Source: Bosea sp. 685
GTDB taxonomy: Bacteria; Pseudomonadota; Alphaproteobacteria; Rhizobiales; Beijerinckiaceae
Assembly (NCBI RefSeq): GCF_031884435.1
Contig: NZ_CP134779.1
Location: 2,356,001 to 2,420,000, forward strand
DNA: 64,000 nucleotides
Reading direction: 5' to 3'
Below the pieces are notes generated by a model. It saw only the letters and a list, made by a program, of their open reading frames with translations, did not search any database and had not been told where the DNA came from. Each line of letters begins with the position of its first letter. The stretch's first letter is position 1. The translations under genes and the position numbers were made by a program. Positions 35,298-44,949 of the stretch are shown piece by piece.

Positions 35298-35327
35298 CAT
35301 CATCCGGCCAGATATGTCAACATGTTG
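35298..35327 (-). promoter_or_regulatory. Promoter and palindromic operator of the aldolase-kinase operon
   Basis: On the minus strand a perfect TTGACA -35 (plus 35315-35320) is followed after 17 bases by TTCAAC as -10. The perfect 10-bp palindrome CAACATGTTG (35318-35327) overlaps the -35 box. A GntR/FCD gene lies divergently 83 bases away, so repression of the long operon by that protein is a natural reading. Confidence 0.55.
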
Positions 35328-35399
35328 TAATTTGTCTGTCGATATGGGCCTTCCGCGGCGTTTTGACCGAGCGATTGACTGATTTGTAAATAGTTGTAA
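35325..35399 (+). promoter_or_regulatory. Three TTGTAA hexamers before the GntR gene
   Basis: TTGTAA occurs at 35325-35330, 35384-35389 and 35394-35399. The last two are exactly 10 bases apart, one helical turn, just 10 bases before the GntR start. The first overlaps the palindrome at 35318-35327. They could be half-sites for autoregulation. Confidence 0.45.
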
Positions 35400-35409
35400 G
35401 CATGCGGCC

Positions 35410-36156
35410 ATGGATCAGACTTTAGGCAAGCCAGCGCGTTCCGCGGACGCCATTCCGCCCTCGCCATTGGTGCAGCGCGTGCATCATCAATTGCGCGCCC
35501 GGATCGCCTCGGGCGAATACGCCAGCCATTCGCGGCTGCCCGGCGAGCACGACCTGTCGGCGATCTACGGCGTGTCGCGGCCGGTGGTGCGCGAGGCGCT
35601 GCGCCGCCTGCGCGAGGACGGGCTGATCTTTTCCCGCCAGGGCGCGGGCACCTTCGTGCGCGGGAGCGAGGCGGAGCAGGGCAGGGCGCTGGCCTTCGCG
35701 CCGGTCGGCACGATCGCCGATGTGCAGCGCTGCTACGAGTTCCGGCTCGAGGTCGAGCCGGCCAATGCTTTCTATGCCGCCAAGCGCCATAATGTGGCGG
35801 CGCTGGAGGCCATCGGCAGTGCTTTCGAGCTGCTGCGCGACACCACCCATGCGCATCGCCATCGCGAGGATGCCGATTACGCCTTCCACATCGCCATCGC
35901 GGAGGCGGCGAACAACTACTTCTTCCTGTCGTCGATGCAGGCGCTGAAGGACCACATCAATGTCGGCATGAAGCTGCACGGGCTTTCGCTGCTCGGACCG
36001 GCGGGGGGCCTTGCCGGTGTGCTGGACGAGCATGCACGCATCTTTGCGGCAATCCGCGCCCGTGACGCCGAAGTGGCGCGGGATGCGATGCGCATGCACA
36101 TCAAGGGCTCTTATGACCGGCTCTTCGAAGGGCGGGTCCTGGATCTCGCCCTTTAG
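35410..36156 (+). CDS. GntR family regulator with FCD ligand domain
   Basis: A 248-residue FadR-like regulator. The N-terminal winged helix contains YGVSRPVVREALRRLREDGLI (about residues 55-75), followed by an all-helical FCD domain with metal/ligand residues in EDADYAFHIAIAEAANNYFF and a C-terminal histidine in MRMHIKGSYDRL. FCD regulators of sugar acids usually release DNA when they bind a carboxylate. Divergent from the aldolase-kinase operon. Its TAG stop is the first triplet of a perfect 18-bp hairpin repeat. Confidence 0.93.
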   Translation: MDQTLGKPARSADAIPPSPLVQRVHHQLRARIASGEYASHSRLPGEHDLSAIYGVSRPVVREALRRLREDGLIFSRQGAGTFVRGSEAEQGRALAFAPVGTIADVQRCYEFRLEVEPANAFYAAKRHNVAALEAIGSAFELLRDTTHAHRHREDADYAFHIAIAEAANNYFFLSSMQALKDHINVGMKLHGLSLLGPAGGLAGVLDEHARIFAAIRARDAEVARDAMRMHIKGSYDRLFEGRVLDLAL

Positions 36157-36257
36157 AGCAATGTCCGATCCAATCGGATCGGACATTGCTCTAGCTCTTT
36201 GTTTTAACGCGTTTTCTTCACGCGAACCGGTGGCCACTTCGCTCGAAAACGCTCTGG
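36154..36257. repeat. Inverted repeat element A flanking lacI; includes a perfect 18-bp hairpin
   Basis: From the GntR stop, TAGAGCAATGTCCGATCC (36154-36171) pairs perfectly with its complement at 36176-36193 around AATC. An ACCGG-centred part follows (GTTTTAACGCG ... CGCTCGAAAACGCTCTGG). The reverse complement of the whole element matches 37284-37387 at roughly 85 percent by eye. It can act as terminator for both the GntR and LacI genes, which converge on it. Confidence 0.85.
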
Positions 36258-36258
36258 C

Positions 36259-37275
36259 TCAGCGCTCGCGCGTGCTGTCCCTCATGACGATCTCGGCCGG
36301 CAGATGGACCTCGCGGCTGGCGGGCTGGCGGCCTTCGATCAGATCGATCAGCATCGTGGTCGCGCGCGATCCGATCTCGCTGCGGGCCTGATGCATGGTG
36401 GTGAGGGCGGGGTTGTAGGCGCCGGCGAATTCGATGTCGTCGAAGCCGGCGATCGAGACCGCCTCTGGTACCGAGAGCCCGGCGGCGGAAAAGCCCCGGA
36501 TCAGGCCCATCGCCATGGCGTCGTTGCTGGCGAAGACCGCGTCGGGAAGCTCGGCAAGCGCCAGATAGGCGGTCGCTGCGGCCTCGCCCGCGGCCAGCGT
36601 GTAGTCGCCCGGGCGCACCAGCGCGGGGTCGGGGACGAGGCCCCGCGCCGCCAGCGCATCCCGATAACCGGCAAAACGGTCATGCTCCAGGATGTTGTTG
36701 GGCGGGCCGGAGACATAGCCGATGCGGCGATGTCCCAATTGCAGCAGGCGCTCCGTCATCGCGCGCGCCGCCTCGCGGTTCGCGGTCTCGACATAGGGGA
36801 TGTCGGAGCCCGGGATGCGCTCGCACAGGCTGACCGTCGGCACGGCCAGGCGGCGGCACCCTCCCGCTGGGGTGGGCAGAAGACGCCCGTTCAGCAGCAG
36901 CAGGCCGTCGACCCAGCCGGCCTGGGCGAATTCGGCATGGTCGCGCTCGCGCTCGGGATCATTGCCGGTATCGGCGATCACCAGCCGGTAGCCATGCTGG
37001 TGCAAGGTGTCGGAGATGCCGCGCAGCACCTGCGAGAAGAAGATGTTGGCAACGTCAGGCACCACGGCGAGCACCGCATGGGTGCGGTTGGTGCGCAGAT
37101 TGCGGGCCGCGACATTGAGGACGTAACCCGTCTCCAGCACCGCCTTTTCCACGGCTTCGCGCGTTTTCGGCTTCACCTGCTCGGGGGTGGCGAGGGCGCG
37201 GCTCACAGTGGCGGTCGAGACGCCCGCCCGCTTGGCGACGTCGTCGATCCTTGGTTTGCGCAGCCGTTCGTCCAT
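36259..37275 (-). CDS. LacI family transcriptional regulator
   Basis: A 338-residue LacI protein. The helix-turn-helix (IDDVAKRAGVSTATVSRAL) and hinge (AARNLRTNRT) are at residues 8-55, followed by a periplasmic-binding-like sugar domain ending GFDDIEFAGAYNPALTTM. Start at 37275 (MDERLRKPRID); an upstream 40-codon extension would run through the repeat element and is rejected. Divergent from the CUT1 sugar-transport operon, whose promoter holds a classic LacI-type palindrome with central CG (37484). The gene is bracketed by two inverted copies of a ~100-bp repeat. Confidence 0.93.
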   Translation of the reverse strand: MDERLRKPRIDDVAKRAGVSTATVSRALATPEQVKPKTREAVEKAVLETGYVLNVAARNLRTNRTHAVLAVVPDVANIFFSQVLRGISDTLHQHGYRLVIADTGNDPERERDHAEFAQAGWVDGLLLLNGRLLPTPAGGCRRLAVPTVSLCERIPGSDIPYVETANREAARAMTERLLQLGHRRIGYVSGPPNNILEHDRFAGYRDALAARGLVPDPALVRPGDYTLAAGEAAATAYLALAELPDAVFASNDAMAMGLIRGFSAAGLSVPEAVSIAGFDDIEFAGAYNPALTTMHQARSEIGSRATTMLIDLIEGRQPASREVHLPAEIVMRDSTRER

Positions 37276-37283
37276 CGCGGTTC

Positions 37284-37387
37284 CCAGAGCGTTTTCGAGC
37301 GAAGCAGATACCGGTTCGCGTGAAGAAAGCGCGTTAAAACAATAACCTAGAGCAATTGAACGATCCAACTGGATCGGACATTGCGCT
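37284..37387. repeat. Inverted repeat element B flanking lacI
   Basis: This copy runs CCAGAGCGTTTTCGAGCGAAG, ACCGGTTCGCGTGAAGAAA, then CTAGAGCAA and GGATCGGACATTGC. It aligns end to end with the reverse complement of 36154-36257. Its terminal hairpin is degenerate compared with element A. It lies between the LacI start and the promoter of the sugar operon. Confidence 0.85.
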
Positions 37388-37446
37388 GGCCTCAATCTGC
37401 CCTATCGTTATCCCGGTGGCCTGCCAAGACGCCGTCTCGGAACGGC

Positions 37447-37477
37447 TTGACAGGCGTCATTCCTGTGGCAGTATAGA
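37447..37477 (+). promoter_or_regulatory. Sigma-70 promoter of the CUT1 sugar operon
   Basis: TTGACA at 37447-37452 and TATAGA at 37472-37477 are separated by 19 bases, a little long. The LacI-type palindrome starts six bases downstream, covering the likely transcription start. A 5' leader of roughly 80 bases would follow. Confidence 0.6.
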
Positions 37478-37483
37478 AAAAAA

Positions 37484-37497
37484 TGTAATCGATTACA
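37484..37497. promoter_or_regulatory. LacI-family operator
   Basis: TGTAATCGATTACA is a perfect 14-bp palindrome with the central CG typical of LacI-family sites. It sits between the promoter and the ribosome site (AGGGAGG, 37548-37554) of the sugar-binding-protein gene and faces the divergent lacI gene. Confidence 0.8.
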
Positions 37498-37562
37498 AAT
37501 CGAAATCGCAGCGCGCCCGGACACGGGTTCAACGACGATGCGAATACAGGGAGGACAGGATC

Positions 37563-38804
37563 ATGAAGCTCAAGCCTTGCTTGACGGCTCTCGCCTTGGC
37601 GTGCGCGGCCGGTGTCTCGTTCCAGGCGAATGCACAGGAGATGAAGGCTGAGGTCATCCATTGGTGGACCTCAGGCGGCGAGTCTGCGGCGGTGAAGGTC
37701 TTCGCCGAACAGTTCGCGAAAGCGGGCGGCACCTGGGTCGACACGGCGATCGCCGGGGGCGTCAATGCCCGCACCGCCGCCATCAACCGCGTCGTCGGCG
37801 GTACGCCGCCCACCGCCATGCAGTTCAACACCGGCAAGCAGTTCGACGAGCTGGTCGAGAACGATCTGCTGCGCGATGTCGACCAGATCGCGACCGAGCA
37901 GAAGTGGAAGAGCGTCATGCCTCAGGCGATCATCGACGCCACCAGCCGCAACGGCAAGATGTATGCGGTGCCGGTCAATATCCACGGGCAGAACTGGTTG
38001 TGGCTGTCCAAGGCCGCGCTCGAGAAGGCCGGCGCCTCCGAGCCGGCGAACTGGGACGAGGCGCTGGTCGCACTTGAGAAACTCAAGGCTGCGGGCCTGA
38101 TCCCGCTCGCCTTCAGCGGCCAGAAGGTCTGGGAGCGCGGCCTCTTCAACGCCGTGCTGGTCGGCAAGGGCGGTACCGCGCTCTGGGCGTCGATCCATGG
38201 CAAGCGCGACCCGGCCGCGGCCAGGAGCCCCGAATTCAGAGCGGTCGCCGAGACCTATGGCAAGCTGCGCGGCTATATCGACGCGGGCGCACCCGGACGG
38301 AACTGGAACGACGCCACCAATCTGGTGATCCAGGGCAAGGCCGGCATGCAGATCATGGGCGACTGGGCCAAGGGCGAGTTCGCCGCGGCGGGCCAGACGG
38401 CAGGCAAGGAGTTCGGCTGCGCCATTCTCTCGAATGAGGGCGGCTATGTGATGGGCGGCGACGTCTTCGCCTTTCCCAAGCTTAAGGACCCGGCCCAGCA
38501 GAAGGCGCAATTGGTGCTCGCCAAGGTGATGCTCGAGCCGGAAACGCAGATCCGCTTCGCTCAGAAGAAGGGATCGATCCCGGTCCGGCTCGATCTCGAT
38601 GTCAGCTCCCTCGACGCCTGCGCCCAGAAGGCGGTGAAGCTCCTGGCGGACAAGAAGCATCAGGTCGCCTCCCAGGAGATGCTCTCGCCACCCGCCCTGA
38701 CCGGCGCGATGGAAGACGTGATCTCGCAATATTGGAACACGCCGGCGATGAGCGCCGACGCCTTCATGGCGAAGGTCGCCGACGTGCTGAAGCAGCCCTT
38801 CTGA
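37563..38804 (+). CDS. CUT1 sugar ABC transporter substrate-binding protein (GtsA-like)
   Basis: A 413-residue family-1 solute-binding protein with a Sec signal ending FQANAQ. EVIHWWTSGGESAAVKVFAEQF, INRVVGGTPPTAMQFNTGKQ and GMQIMGDWAKGEF recall glucose/mannose-type binding proteins of the GtsA group. An AGGGAGG Shine-Dalgarno sits 8 bases before the ATG. The frame is open well upstream, through operator and repeat, which is rejected. A strong hairpin follows the gene. Glucose, a glycoside or another hexose derivative is the likely ligand class. Confidence 0.92.
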   Translation: MKLKPCLTALALACAAGVSFQANAQEMKAEVIHWWTSGGESAAVKVFAEQFAKAGGTWVDTAIAGGVNARTAAINRVVGGTPPTAMQFNTGKQFDELVENDLLRDVDQIATEQKWKSVMPQAIIDATSRNGKMYAVPVNIHGQNWLWLSKAALEKAGASEPANWDEALVALEKLKAAGLIPLAFSGQKVWERGLFNAVLVGKGGTALWASIHGKRDPAAARSPEFRAVAETYGKLRGYIDAGAPGRNWNDATNLVIQGKAGMQIMGDWAKGEFAAAGQTAGKEFGCAILSNEGGYVMGGDVFAFPKLKDPAQQKAQLVLAKVMLEPETQIRFAQKKGSIPVRLDLDVSSLDACAQKAVKLLADKKHQVASQEMLSPPALTGAMEDVISQYWNTPAMSADAFMAKVADVLKQPF

Positions 38805-38834
38805 GCGGCTGCCCGGATTTTCGCTCTCCTCATC

Positions 38835-38858
38835 GCCCTCGCCTCGACAGGCGAGGGC
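38835..38858 (+). terminator. Strong intercistronic hairpin after the sugar-binding-protein gene
   Basis: GCCCTCGCCT pairs perfectly with AGGCGAGGGC across the loop CGAC. It lies in the 117-bp gap before the first permease gene. This position fits attenuation or 3'-end protection that yields more binding protein than permease, as in malE-malF. No T run. Confidence 0.6.
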
Positions 38859-38921
38859 CGTTCCGGGGCCTCTCCGGAGCATCACCCGACCCTTTGGATC
38901 GCTCTACGGCGGAGCTATGCC

Positions 38922-39815
38922 ATGCCCTTCGTGAGACACCGAACCGCGTCCCGGCTCGCAGCGGGCCTCGCCTTGTCGCCGGCGCTATTGGTCCTCGTCG
39001 TGGTCTATCTCGGCTGCACGGTCTGGACCGTGTGGATCTCGCTGACATCGTCGCGGATGCTGCCGAATTCCACCTTCGTGGGCTTGCGCCAATACGCCTC
39101 CCTGATGGGTAACGAGCGCTGGCAGGTCTCGGTCGCCAATCTCGCCGTATTCGGCTCGCTGTTCCTGATCGCGAGCCTGGCGCTGGGCTTCCTGCTGGCG
39201 GTGGCGATTGACCAGCGCGTGCGGGCCGAGAACACGCTGCGCTCGATCTTCCTCTACCCCTATTCGATGTCGTTCATCGTCACCGGCCTGGTCTGGCAGT
39301 GGCTGCTGAATCCGAGCTTCGGCATCGAGAAGATGGTCCGGGATTTCGGCTTCCCGTCCTTCCGCTTCGACTGGATCGTGCGCCAGGACATGGTGATCTA
39401 CACGCTCGTCTTCGCCGCCGTCTGGCATGCGGCGGGCCTCGTCATGGCGATCATGCTGGCGGGCCTGCGCGGCATCGACGAGGATATCTGGAAGGCGACC
39501 AGGATCGACGGCCTGCCGGCCTGGCGGGTCTATCTCTCGATCGTGATCCCGATGCTCGGCGCGAGCTTCGCCACCGCCGCCGTCCTGCTCGCGACCAGCG
39601 TGGTGCGCCTCTACGACCTCTCCGTCGCAATGACCAATGGCGGTCCCGGCGTCGCCTCTGAGGTGCCGGCCAAATTCGTCATGGACCACCTGTTCGAGCG
39701 CGGCAATCTCGGCCTCGCCACAGCGGCCGCGACCTCGATGCTGATCACGGTTGCGGCCGTGGTCGCGCCCTGGCTGGTCTGGCAGAGCCGCCGGGCCCGG
39801 AGGGCGCACGCATGA
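38922..39815 (+). CDS. CUT1 sugar ABC transporter permease (MalF/GtsB type)
   Basis: A 297-residue permease with six membrane segments. The EAA coupling loop is GLRGIDEDIWKATRIDGLPAWRVYLSIVIP. VYLGCTVWTVWISLTSS in the first segment resembles GtsB-like permeases. ATGA overlap with the second permease. Together with 39812-40720 it forms the channel of the LacI-controlled importer. Confidence 0.93.
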   Translation: MPFVRHRTASRLAAGLALSPALLVLVVVYLGCTVWTVWISLTSSRMLPNSTFVGLRQYASLMGNERWQVSVANLAVFGSLFLIASLALGFLLAVAIDQRVRAENTLRSIFLYPYSMSFIVTGLVWQWLLNPSFGIEKMVRDFGFPSFRFDWIVRQDMVIYTLVFAAVWHAAGLVMAIMLAGLRGIDEDIWKATRIDGLPAWRVYLSIVIPMLGASFATAAVLLATSVVRLYDLSVAMTNGGPGVASEVPAKFVMDHLFERGNLGLATAAATSMLITVAAVVAPWLVWQSRRARRAHA

Positions 39816-40720
39816 CCGCGATCGCCACGATCACGCCTGCGATCACCCAACCCGCTGGCATGCGACCACGCCGGCTGACGCCCGCCCGCATCGGCGTCTA
39901 CGCCTTCCTGATCGTGACGGCGCTGTTCTTCCTGACGCCGCTCTATGTGATGCTCGTCACTTCGCTCAAGCCGATGGAGGAGATCCGCCTCGGGGCGATC
40001 CTGGCTCTGCCGCGCGCGCCGACCCTGGAGCCCTGGGTCAAGGCCTGGTCGGCGGCCTGCACCGGCTTGAGATGCGACGGCATCAGCGTCGGCTTCATGA
40101 ATTCGGTGAAGATCCTGGTGCCGTCCGTCGTCGCCTCGATCGCGGTGGGTTCGCTCACCGGCTACGCTCTGTCGTTCTGGAAGGTGCGCGGCGCGGGCCT
40201 GCTCTTCGGTGCCCTGATGATCGTGGCCTTCGTGCCCTACCAGATCTTCATCTACCCGCTGGTGCGCGTCTTCGCCTTTGCCGGGATCAACAACTCGATC
40301 CTCGGCATCGTGCTGATCCACACCATCTTCGGCCTGCCGACGATGACGCTCTTGTTCCGCAACTACTTCGCCTCGCTGCCGCAGGAGTTGTTCAAGGCGG
40401 CGCGTGTCGACGGGGCGGGCTTCTTCCGCATCTTCTGGTCGGTGATGCTGCCGATGGCGACGCCGATGCTGATCGTCGCCGTCATCCTGCAGGTCACGGG
40501 CATCTGGAACGATTTCATTCTCGGGTTGATCTTCGCCGGCCGCGAGAACCTGCCGATGACGGTGCAGCTCAACAACATCGTCAACTCCACCCAGGGCGAG
40601 CGCGCCTACAACGTCGACATGGCCGCCACCATTCTCACGGCGCTCGTCCCGCTCGCCGTCTATTTCGCCTCCGGGCGCTGGTTCGTGCGCGGCATCGCCG
40701 CCGGCGCGGTGAAAGGCTGA
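39812..40720 (+). CDS. CUT1 sugar ABC transporter permease (MalG/GtsC type)
   Basis: A 302-residue permease. The N-terminal segment FLIVTALFFLTPLYVMLVTSLKPMEEIR and the EAA loop ASLPQELFKAARVDGAGFFRIFWSVMLPMATP identify the MalG class. About six membrane segments. It overlaps the preceding gene by four bases and is followed two bases later by the ATPase start. Confidence 0.93.
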   Translation: MTAIATITPAITQPAGMRPRRLTPARIGVYAFLIVTALFFLTPLYVMLVTSLKPMEEIRLGAILALPRAPTLEPWVKAWSAACTGLRCDGISVGFMNSVKILVPSVVASIAVGSLTGYALSFWKVRGAGLLFGALMIVAFVPYQIFIYPLVRVFAFAGINNSILGIVLIHTIFGLPTMTLLFRNYFASLPQELFKAARVDGAGFFRIFWSVMLPMATPMLIVAVILQVTGIWNDFILGLIFAGRENLPMTVQLNNIVNSTQGERAYNVDMAATILTALVPLAVYFASGRWFVRGIAAGAVKG

Positions 40721-40722
40721 CC

Positions 40723-41799
<1,077 letters not shown>

Positions 41800-41825
41800 T
41801 TGTCCCTGCACCGAAAGGAAATCCC

Positions 41826-42584
41826 ATGACGCCGCTTGATGGTCTTTCGTTCCAGCTCTACTCGGCCAGGATGCTCGAGCCGCTGGAGAAGCAATTCGAA
41901 TTGCTGGCGGGCCTCGGCTATCGCAAGGTCGAGCCCTTCGGCGGGCTCCTGAACGAGCCGGACAGGCTGAAGGGGCTACTGGAGCATTACGGCATCGCGG
42001 CGCCGACAGCGCATGTCGGCCTGGACCGCCTGCGGGCGGACCCGGTGGCGGCGGTCAAGCTTTGTCGCGATCTCGGCATCGGCACGATCTACGCACCCGC
42101 GCCGCCGCTCGGCGAGCGCGAGGGCGGCGAGGCCGAATGGAAGGCCATTGGCCAAGAGCTCAACCGGATCGGCAAGGTCGTTATCGGTGAGGGGCTGAAC
42201 TTCGGCTGGCACAACCATCATTGGGAATATGGCAAGGCGGCCGATGGCCGGCGCTTCCTCGACATCATGCTGCAGGAGGCGCCCGATACTCTTTGGGAGG
42301 CGGATCTTGCCTGGATCGTGCGCGGCGGGGCCGATCCCGCAGCCGAGGTCAGGCGCTATGCCGGCCGTGTCAAAGCCGTCCATGTCAAGGACATCGCCCC
42401 TGCCGGCCAATGCCTGGACGAAGATGGCTGGGCTGACCCCGGCCATGGCGTGCTCGATTGGGGAAAGCTCCTGCCGGTGCTGCAGGAGATCGGCGTGACG
42501 TTGTTCGTTGCCGAGCACGACAAGCCCAACGACGTCGCCCGCTTTGCCCGGCGCGCCTTCGCCACCGTCGCGTCCTGGCGCTGA
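41826..42584 (+). CDS. Sugar phosphate isomerase/epimerase family TIM-barrel protein
   Basis: A 252-residue xylose-isomerase-like barrel starting MTPLDGLSFQLYSARM. FGWHNHHWEY (metal His), LWEADLAWIVRGG (Asp) and VKAVHVKDIAP (His/Asp) mark the active site; the C-terminal glutamate is in FVAEHDKP. Proteins like this next to Gfo/Idh/MocA dehydrogenases often act on keto-inositols or 3-keto-sugars. It is separated from the ATPase by 26 bases and from the dehydrogenase by 10, all in the LacI operon. Confidence 0.88.
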   Translation: MTPLDGLSFQLYSARMLEPLEKQFELLAGLGYRKVEPFGGLLNEPDRLKGLLEHYGIAAPTAHVGLDRLRADPVAAVKLCRDLGIGTIYAPAPPLGEREGGEAEWKAIGQELNRIGKVVIGEGLNFGWHNHHWEYGKAADGRRFLDIMLQEAPDTLWEADLAWIVRGGADPAAEVRRYAGRVKAVHVKDIAPAGQCLDEDGWADPGHGVLDWGKLLPVLQEIGVTLFVAEHDKPNDVARFARRAFATVASWR

Positions 42585-42594
42585 GGAGGCGAAC

Positions 42595-43755
42595 ATGACC
42601 GAACTTGGTGTTGGAATCGTCGGTTGCGGAGTCATTTCAACCATCTACATGCAGAACCTCGCGCTGTTTCGAGGCGTACGCCTCGTCGCCTGCGCCGATC
42701 TGCTCGCCGAGAGCGCGCGTGCCCAGGCTGAAAAATTCGGCATCCGGGCGCTTACGATCGACGAATTGCTGCGTGATCCGGAGGTCGATATCGTCGTCAA
42801 TCTGACGACGCCGAACGCTCATTTCACGGTGAGCCATGCCGCGCTCACGGCGGGCAAGCACGTCTTCTCGGAAAAGCCGCTCTGTGTCTCGGCGGAAGAT
42901 GGCTTGCGGCTGGTGCGGGAGGCCGATCGGCGCGGATTGAAGCTCGGCTGCGCGCCAGACACCTTTCTCGGCGCGGGCGGGCGGCTCGCCCGGGAGACGA
43001 TCGACAGCGGCAAGGTCGGGCGCGTCCTGGCGGGTTCCTGCTTCCTGATGTCCCATGGCATGGAGCATTGGCACCCGAATCCGGAGTTCTTCTTCAAGCC
43101 CGGCGGTGGGCCGATCCTCGACATCGGGCCCTATTATCTCGGCGCGCTGTGCAACCTGCTCGGGCCGATCGAGAGCGTGCAGGCCCGCGCCTCGATCGGA
43201 TTCGCGGAGCGGGTGGTCACAGCCGAGGGAGCGCGCAAAGGCGACCGCATCACGGTCGAGACACCGACGACCGTGATGGCGCTGCTGCATTTCGCTGCGG
43301 GCGCCGACATCGTGCTGTCGATGAGCTGGGACGTGTGGAAGCACGGCCATCCGCCGATCGAGCTCTACGGCACCGAGGGCTCGCTGCGCGCGCCCGATCC
43401 GAATTTCTTCGGCGGCACGGTCGAGATCACCGCGCGCGGCGAGGACTGGCAGGTGCTCGATTCCGCTGATCGGCTCTATGGCAAGCCGAATTGGCGCTCG
43501 CCGAACTGGCCCGCCAGCGCACCCGACCGGGCGAATTACCGCTGCCTTGGCATCGCCGAGCTGGCAAGCGCTGTCCTGCACGGAACGCCGCATCGCGCCT
43601 CGGGCGCCTTCGCGGCCCATGTGCTGGAAGCGATGCATGCGATCCTGCGGGCCGGCGAGCATGGCGGCACGATCGCAGTGGAGTCGCGCATAGAGCGACC
43701 CGCGCCGCTCTCGGATGTGGAGGCCGCCTCCTATTGGCGCGCTGCGGCGGGCTGA
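42595..43755 (+). CDS. Gfo/Idh/MocA family oxidoreductase
   Basis: A 386-residue NAD(P)-dependent sugar dehydrogenase. GIVGCGVISTIY is the Rossmann motif, FSEKPLCV carries the conserved EKP lysine, and DIGPYYLGALCNLLGP is the second family motif with the catalytic histidine position replaced by tyrosine (usually DxGxH). GAGGAGG precedes the ATG. It would oxidise a ring hydroxyl (for example C3 of a hexoside) of the imported sugar; the isomerase encoded just upstream could act on the product. The 120 bases after it hold no gene. Confidence 0.88.
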   Translation: MTELGVGIVGCGVISTIYMQNLALFRGVRLVACADLLAESARAQAEKFGIRALTIDELLRDPEVDIVVNLTTPNAHFTVSHAALTAGKHVFSEKPLCVSAEDGLRLVREADRRGLKLGCAPDTFLGAGGRLARETIDSGKVGRVLAGSCFLMSHGMEHWHPNPEFFFKPGGGPILDIGPYYLGALCNLLGPIESVQARASIGFAERVVTAEGARKGDRITVETPTTVMALLHFAAGADIVLSMSWDVWKHGHPPIELYGTEGSLRAPDPNFFGGTVEITARGEDWQVLDSADRLYGKPNWRSPNWPASAPDRANYRCLGIAELASAVLHGTPHRASGAFAAHVLEAMHAILRAGEHGGTIAVESRIERPAPLSDVEAASYWRAAAG

Positions 43756-43875
43756 ACGGGGCCGGCAATTCACCGCCTATTCCTCCGGGGTGGACGCTCC
43801 GGAGGCCAATTCGGGACCAGCTGGAGAGCTGGTCCGCAGCATCAACCAGAGACGCTGGACGCGCAGGAGAGATCG

Positions 43876-44934
43876 ATGCCCGCTACGATGAAAGGACCGG
43901 CGCTCTTCCTGGCGCAGTTCGCCGGAGACGCTGCGCCGTTCAACAGTTTCGACGGGATCTGCGGCTGGGCGGCCGGGCTCGGCTATAAGGGCGTGCAGAT
44001 TCCAACCTTCGATGCCCGCCTGTTCGATCTCGACAAGGCGGCGGGCTCGCAGAGCTATTGCGACGAAGTTGCCGGGGTGGCGGCGAGCCATGGCCTCGCG
44101 ATCACCGAACTCTCGACCCATCTCCAGGGCCAGCTCGTCGCCGTCCACCCCGCCTATGACGAGGCCTTCGACGCCTTCGCGCCGGTGGCCCTCAGAGGCA
44201 AGCCGCAGGCGCGTCAGGCCTGGGCCGTCGACCAACTCATGAAGGCTGCGCAAGCCTCGCGCCGGCTCGGACTCAGCGGCAGCGTCAGCTTCACCGGGGC
44301 GCTTGCCTGGCCCTTCCTCTATCCCTGGCCGCAGCGTGCGCCCGGGCTGATCGAGACCGCCTTCGATGAACTTGGCCGGCGCTGGCGGCCGATCCTCGAC
44401 GCCTATGAGGAGGCTGGTGTCGACCTCTGCTACGAGATCCATCCCGGCGAGGATGTCTTCGACGGCGCGACCTTCGAGATGTTCCTGGAGCGCGTCGGCA
44501 ACCATCCGCGCTGCGCGATCAATTACGATCCGTCGCATTTCCTGCTGCAGCAGCTCGATTATCTCGCCTTCATCGACATCTATGCCGAGCGCATCCGGGC
44601 CTTCCACGTCAAGGATGCGGAGTTCAATCCGAGTGGCCGGCAAGGCGTTTATTCCGGCTTCCAGCCCTGGCTCAACCGCGCCGGCCGTTTCCGCTCGCTG
44701 GGCGACGGGCAGGTCGATTTCAAGGCGATCTTCTCCAGGCTCGCCGCCATCGGCTATGACCGTTGGGCGGTGCTGGAATGGGAATGCTGCCTGAAACATC
44801 CCGAGGACGGCGCACGCGAGGGCGCGGCCTTCATCGCCGACCAGATCATCCGCGTCACCGACAAGGCGTTCGATGATTTCGCCGGCGCCGGCAGCGATGA
44901 TGCGCAATTGCGCCGCATGCTGGGCCTGAGCTGA
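43876..44934 (+). CDS. Sugar phosphate isomerase/epimerase family TIM-barrel protein (long form)
   Basis: A 352-residue barrel, about 100 residues longer than the one at 41826. CYEIHPGEDVFDG (Glu/His), INYDPSHFLLQQ (Asp/His), AFHVKDAEF (His/Asp) and VLEWECCLKHP (Glu) give the full metal and catalytic set. Long-form members accompany Gfo/Idh/MocA genes in inositol- and keto-glycoside-type clusters. 120 bases separate it from the previous dehydrogenase gene. It probably forms a functional pair with the dehydrogenase that starts 15 bases after its stop. Confidence 0.88.
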   Translation: MPATMKGPALFLAQFAGDAAPFNSFDGICGWAAGLGYKGVQIPTFDARLFDLDKAAGSQSYCDEVAGVAASHGLAITELSTHLQGQLVAVHPAYDEAFDAFAPVALRGKPQARQAWAVDQLMKAAQASRRLGLSGSVSFTGALAWPFLYPWPQRAPGLIETAFDELGRRWRPILDAYEEAGVDLCYEIHPGEDVFDGATFEMFLERVGNHPRCAINYDPSHFLLQQLDYLAFIDIYAERIRAFHVKDAEFNPSGRQGVYSGFQPWLNRAGRFRSLGDGQVDFKAIFSRLAAIGYDRWAVLEWECCLKHPEDGAREGAAFIADQIIRVTDKAFDDFAGAGSDDAQLRRMLGLS

Positions 44935-44949
44935 ACGAGGAGACGCGAG

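Noticed and set aside
35178..35411. A 78-residue N-terminal extension of the HpcH/HpaI aldolase
   Set aside because: It would run through the GntR operator and promoter region and has no counterpart in the family.
39751..40722. A fused long protein made of permease-antiframe plus the sugar ATPase
   Set aside because: The ATPase has a good start at 40723; the upstream frame only reads through the second permease gene in another phase.
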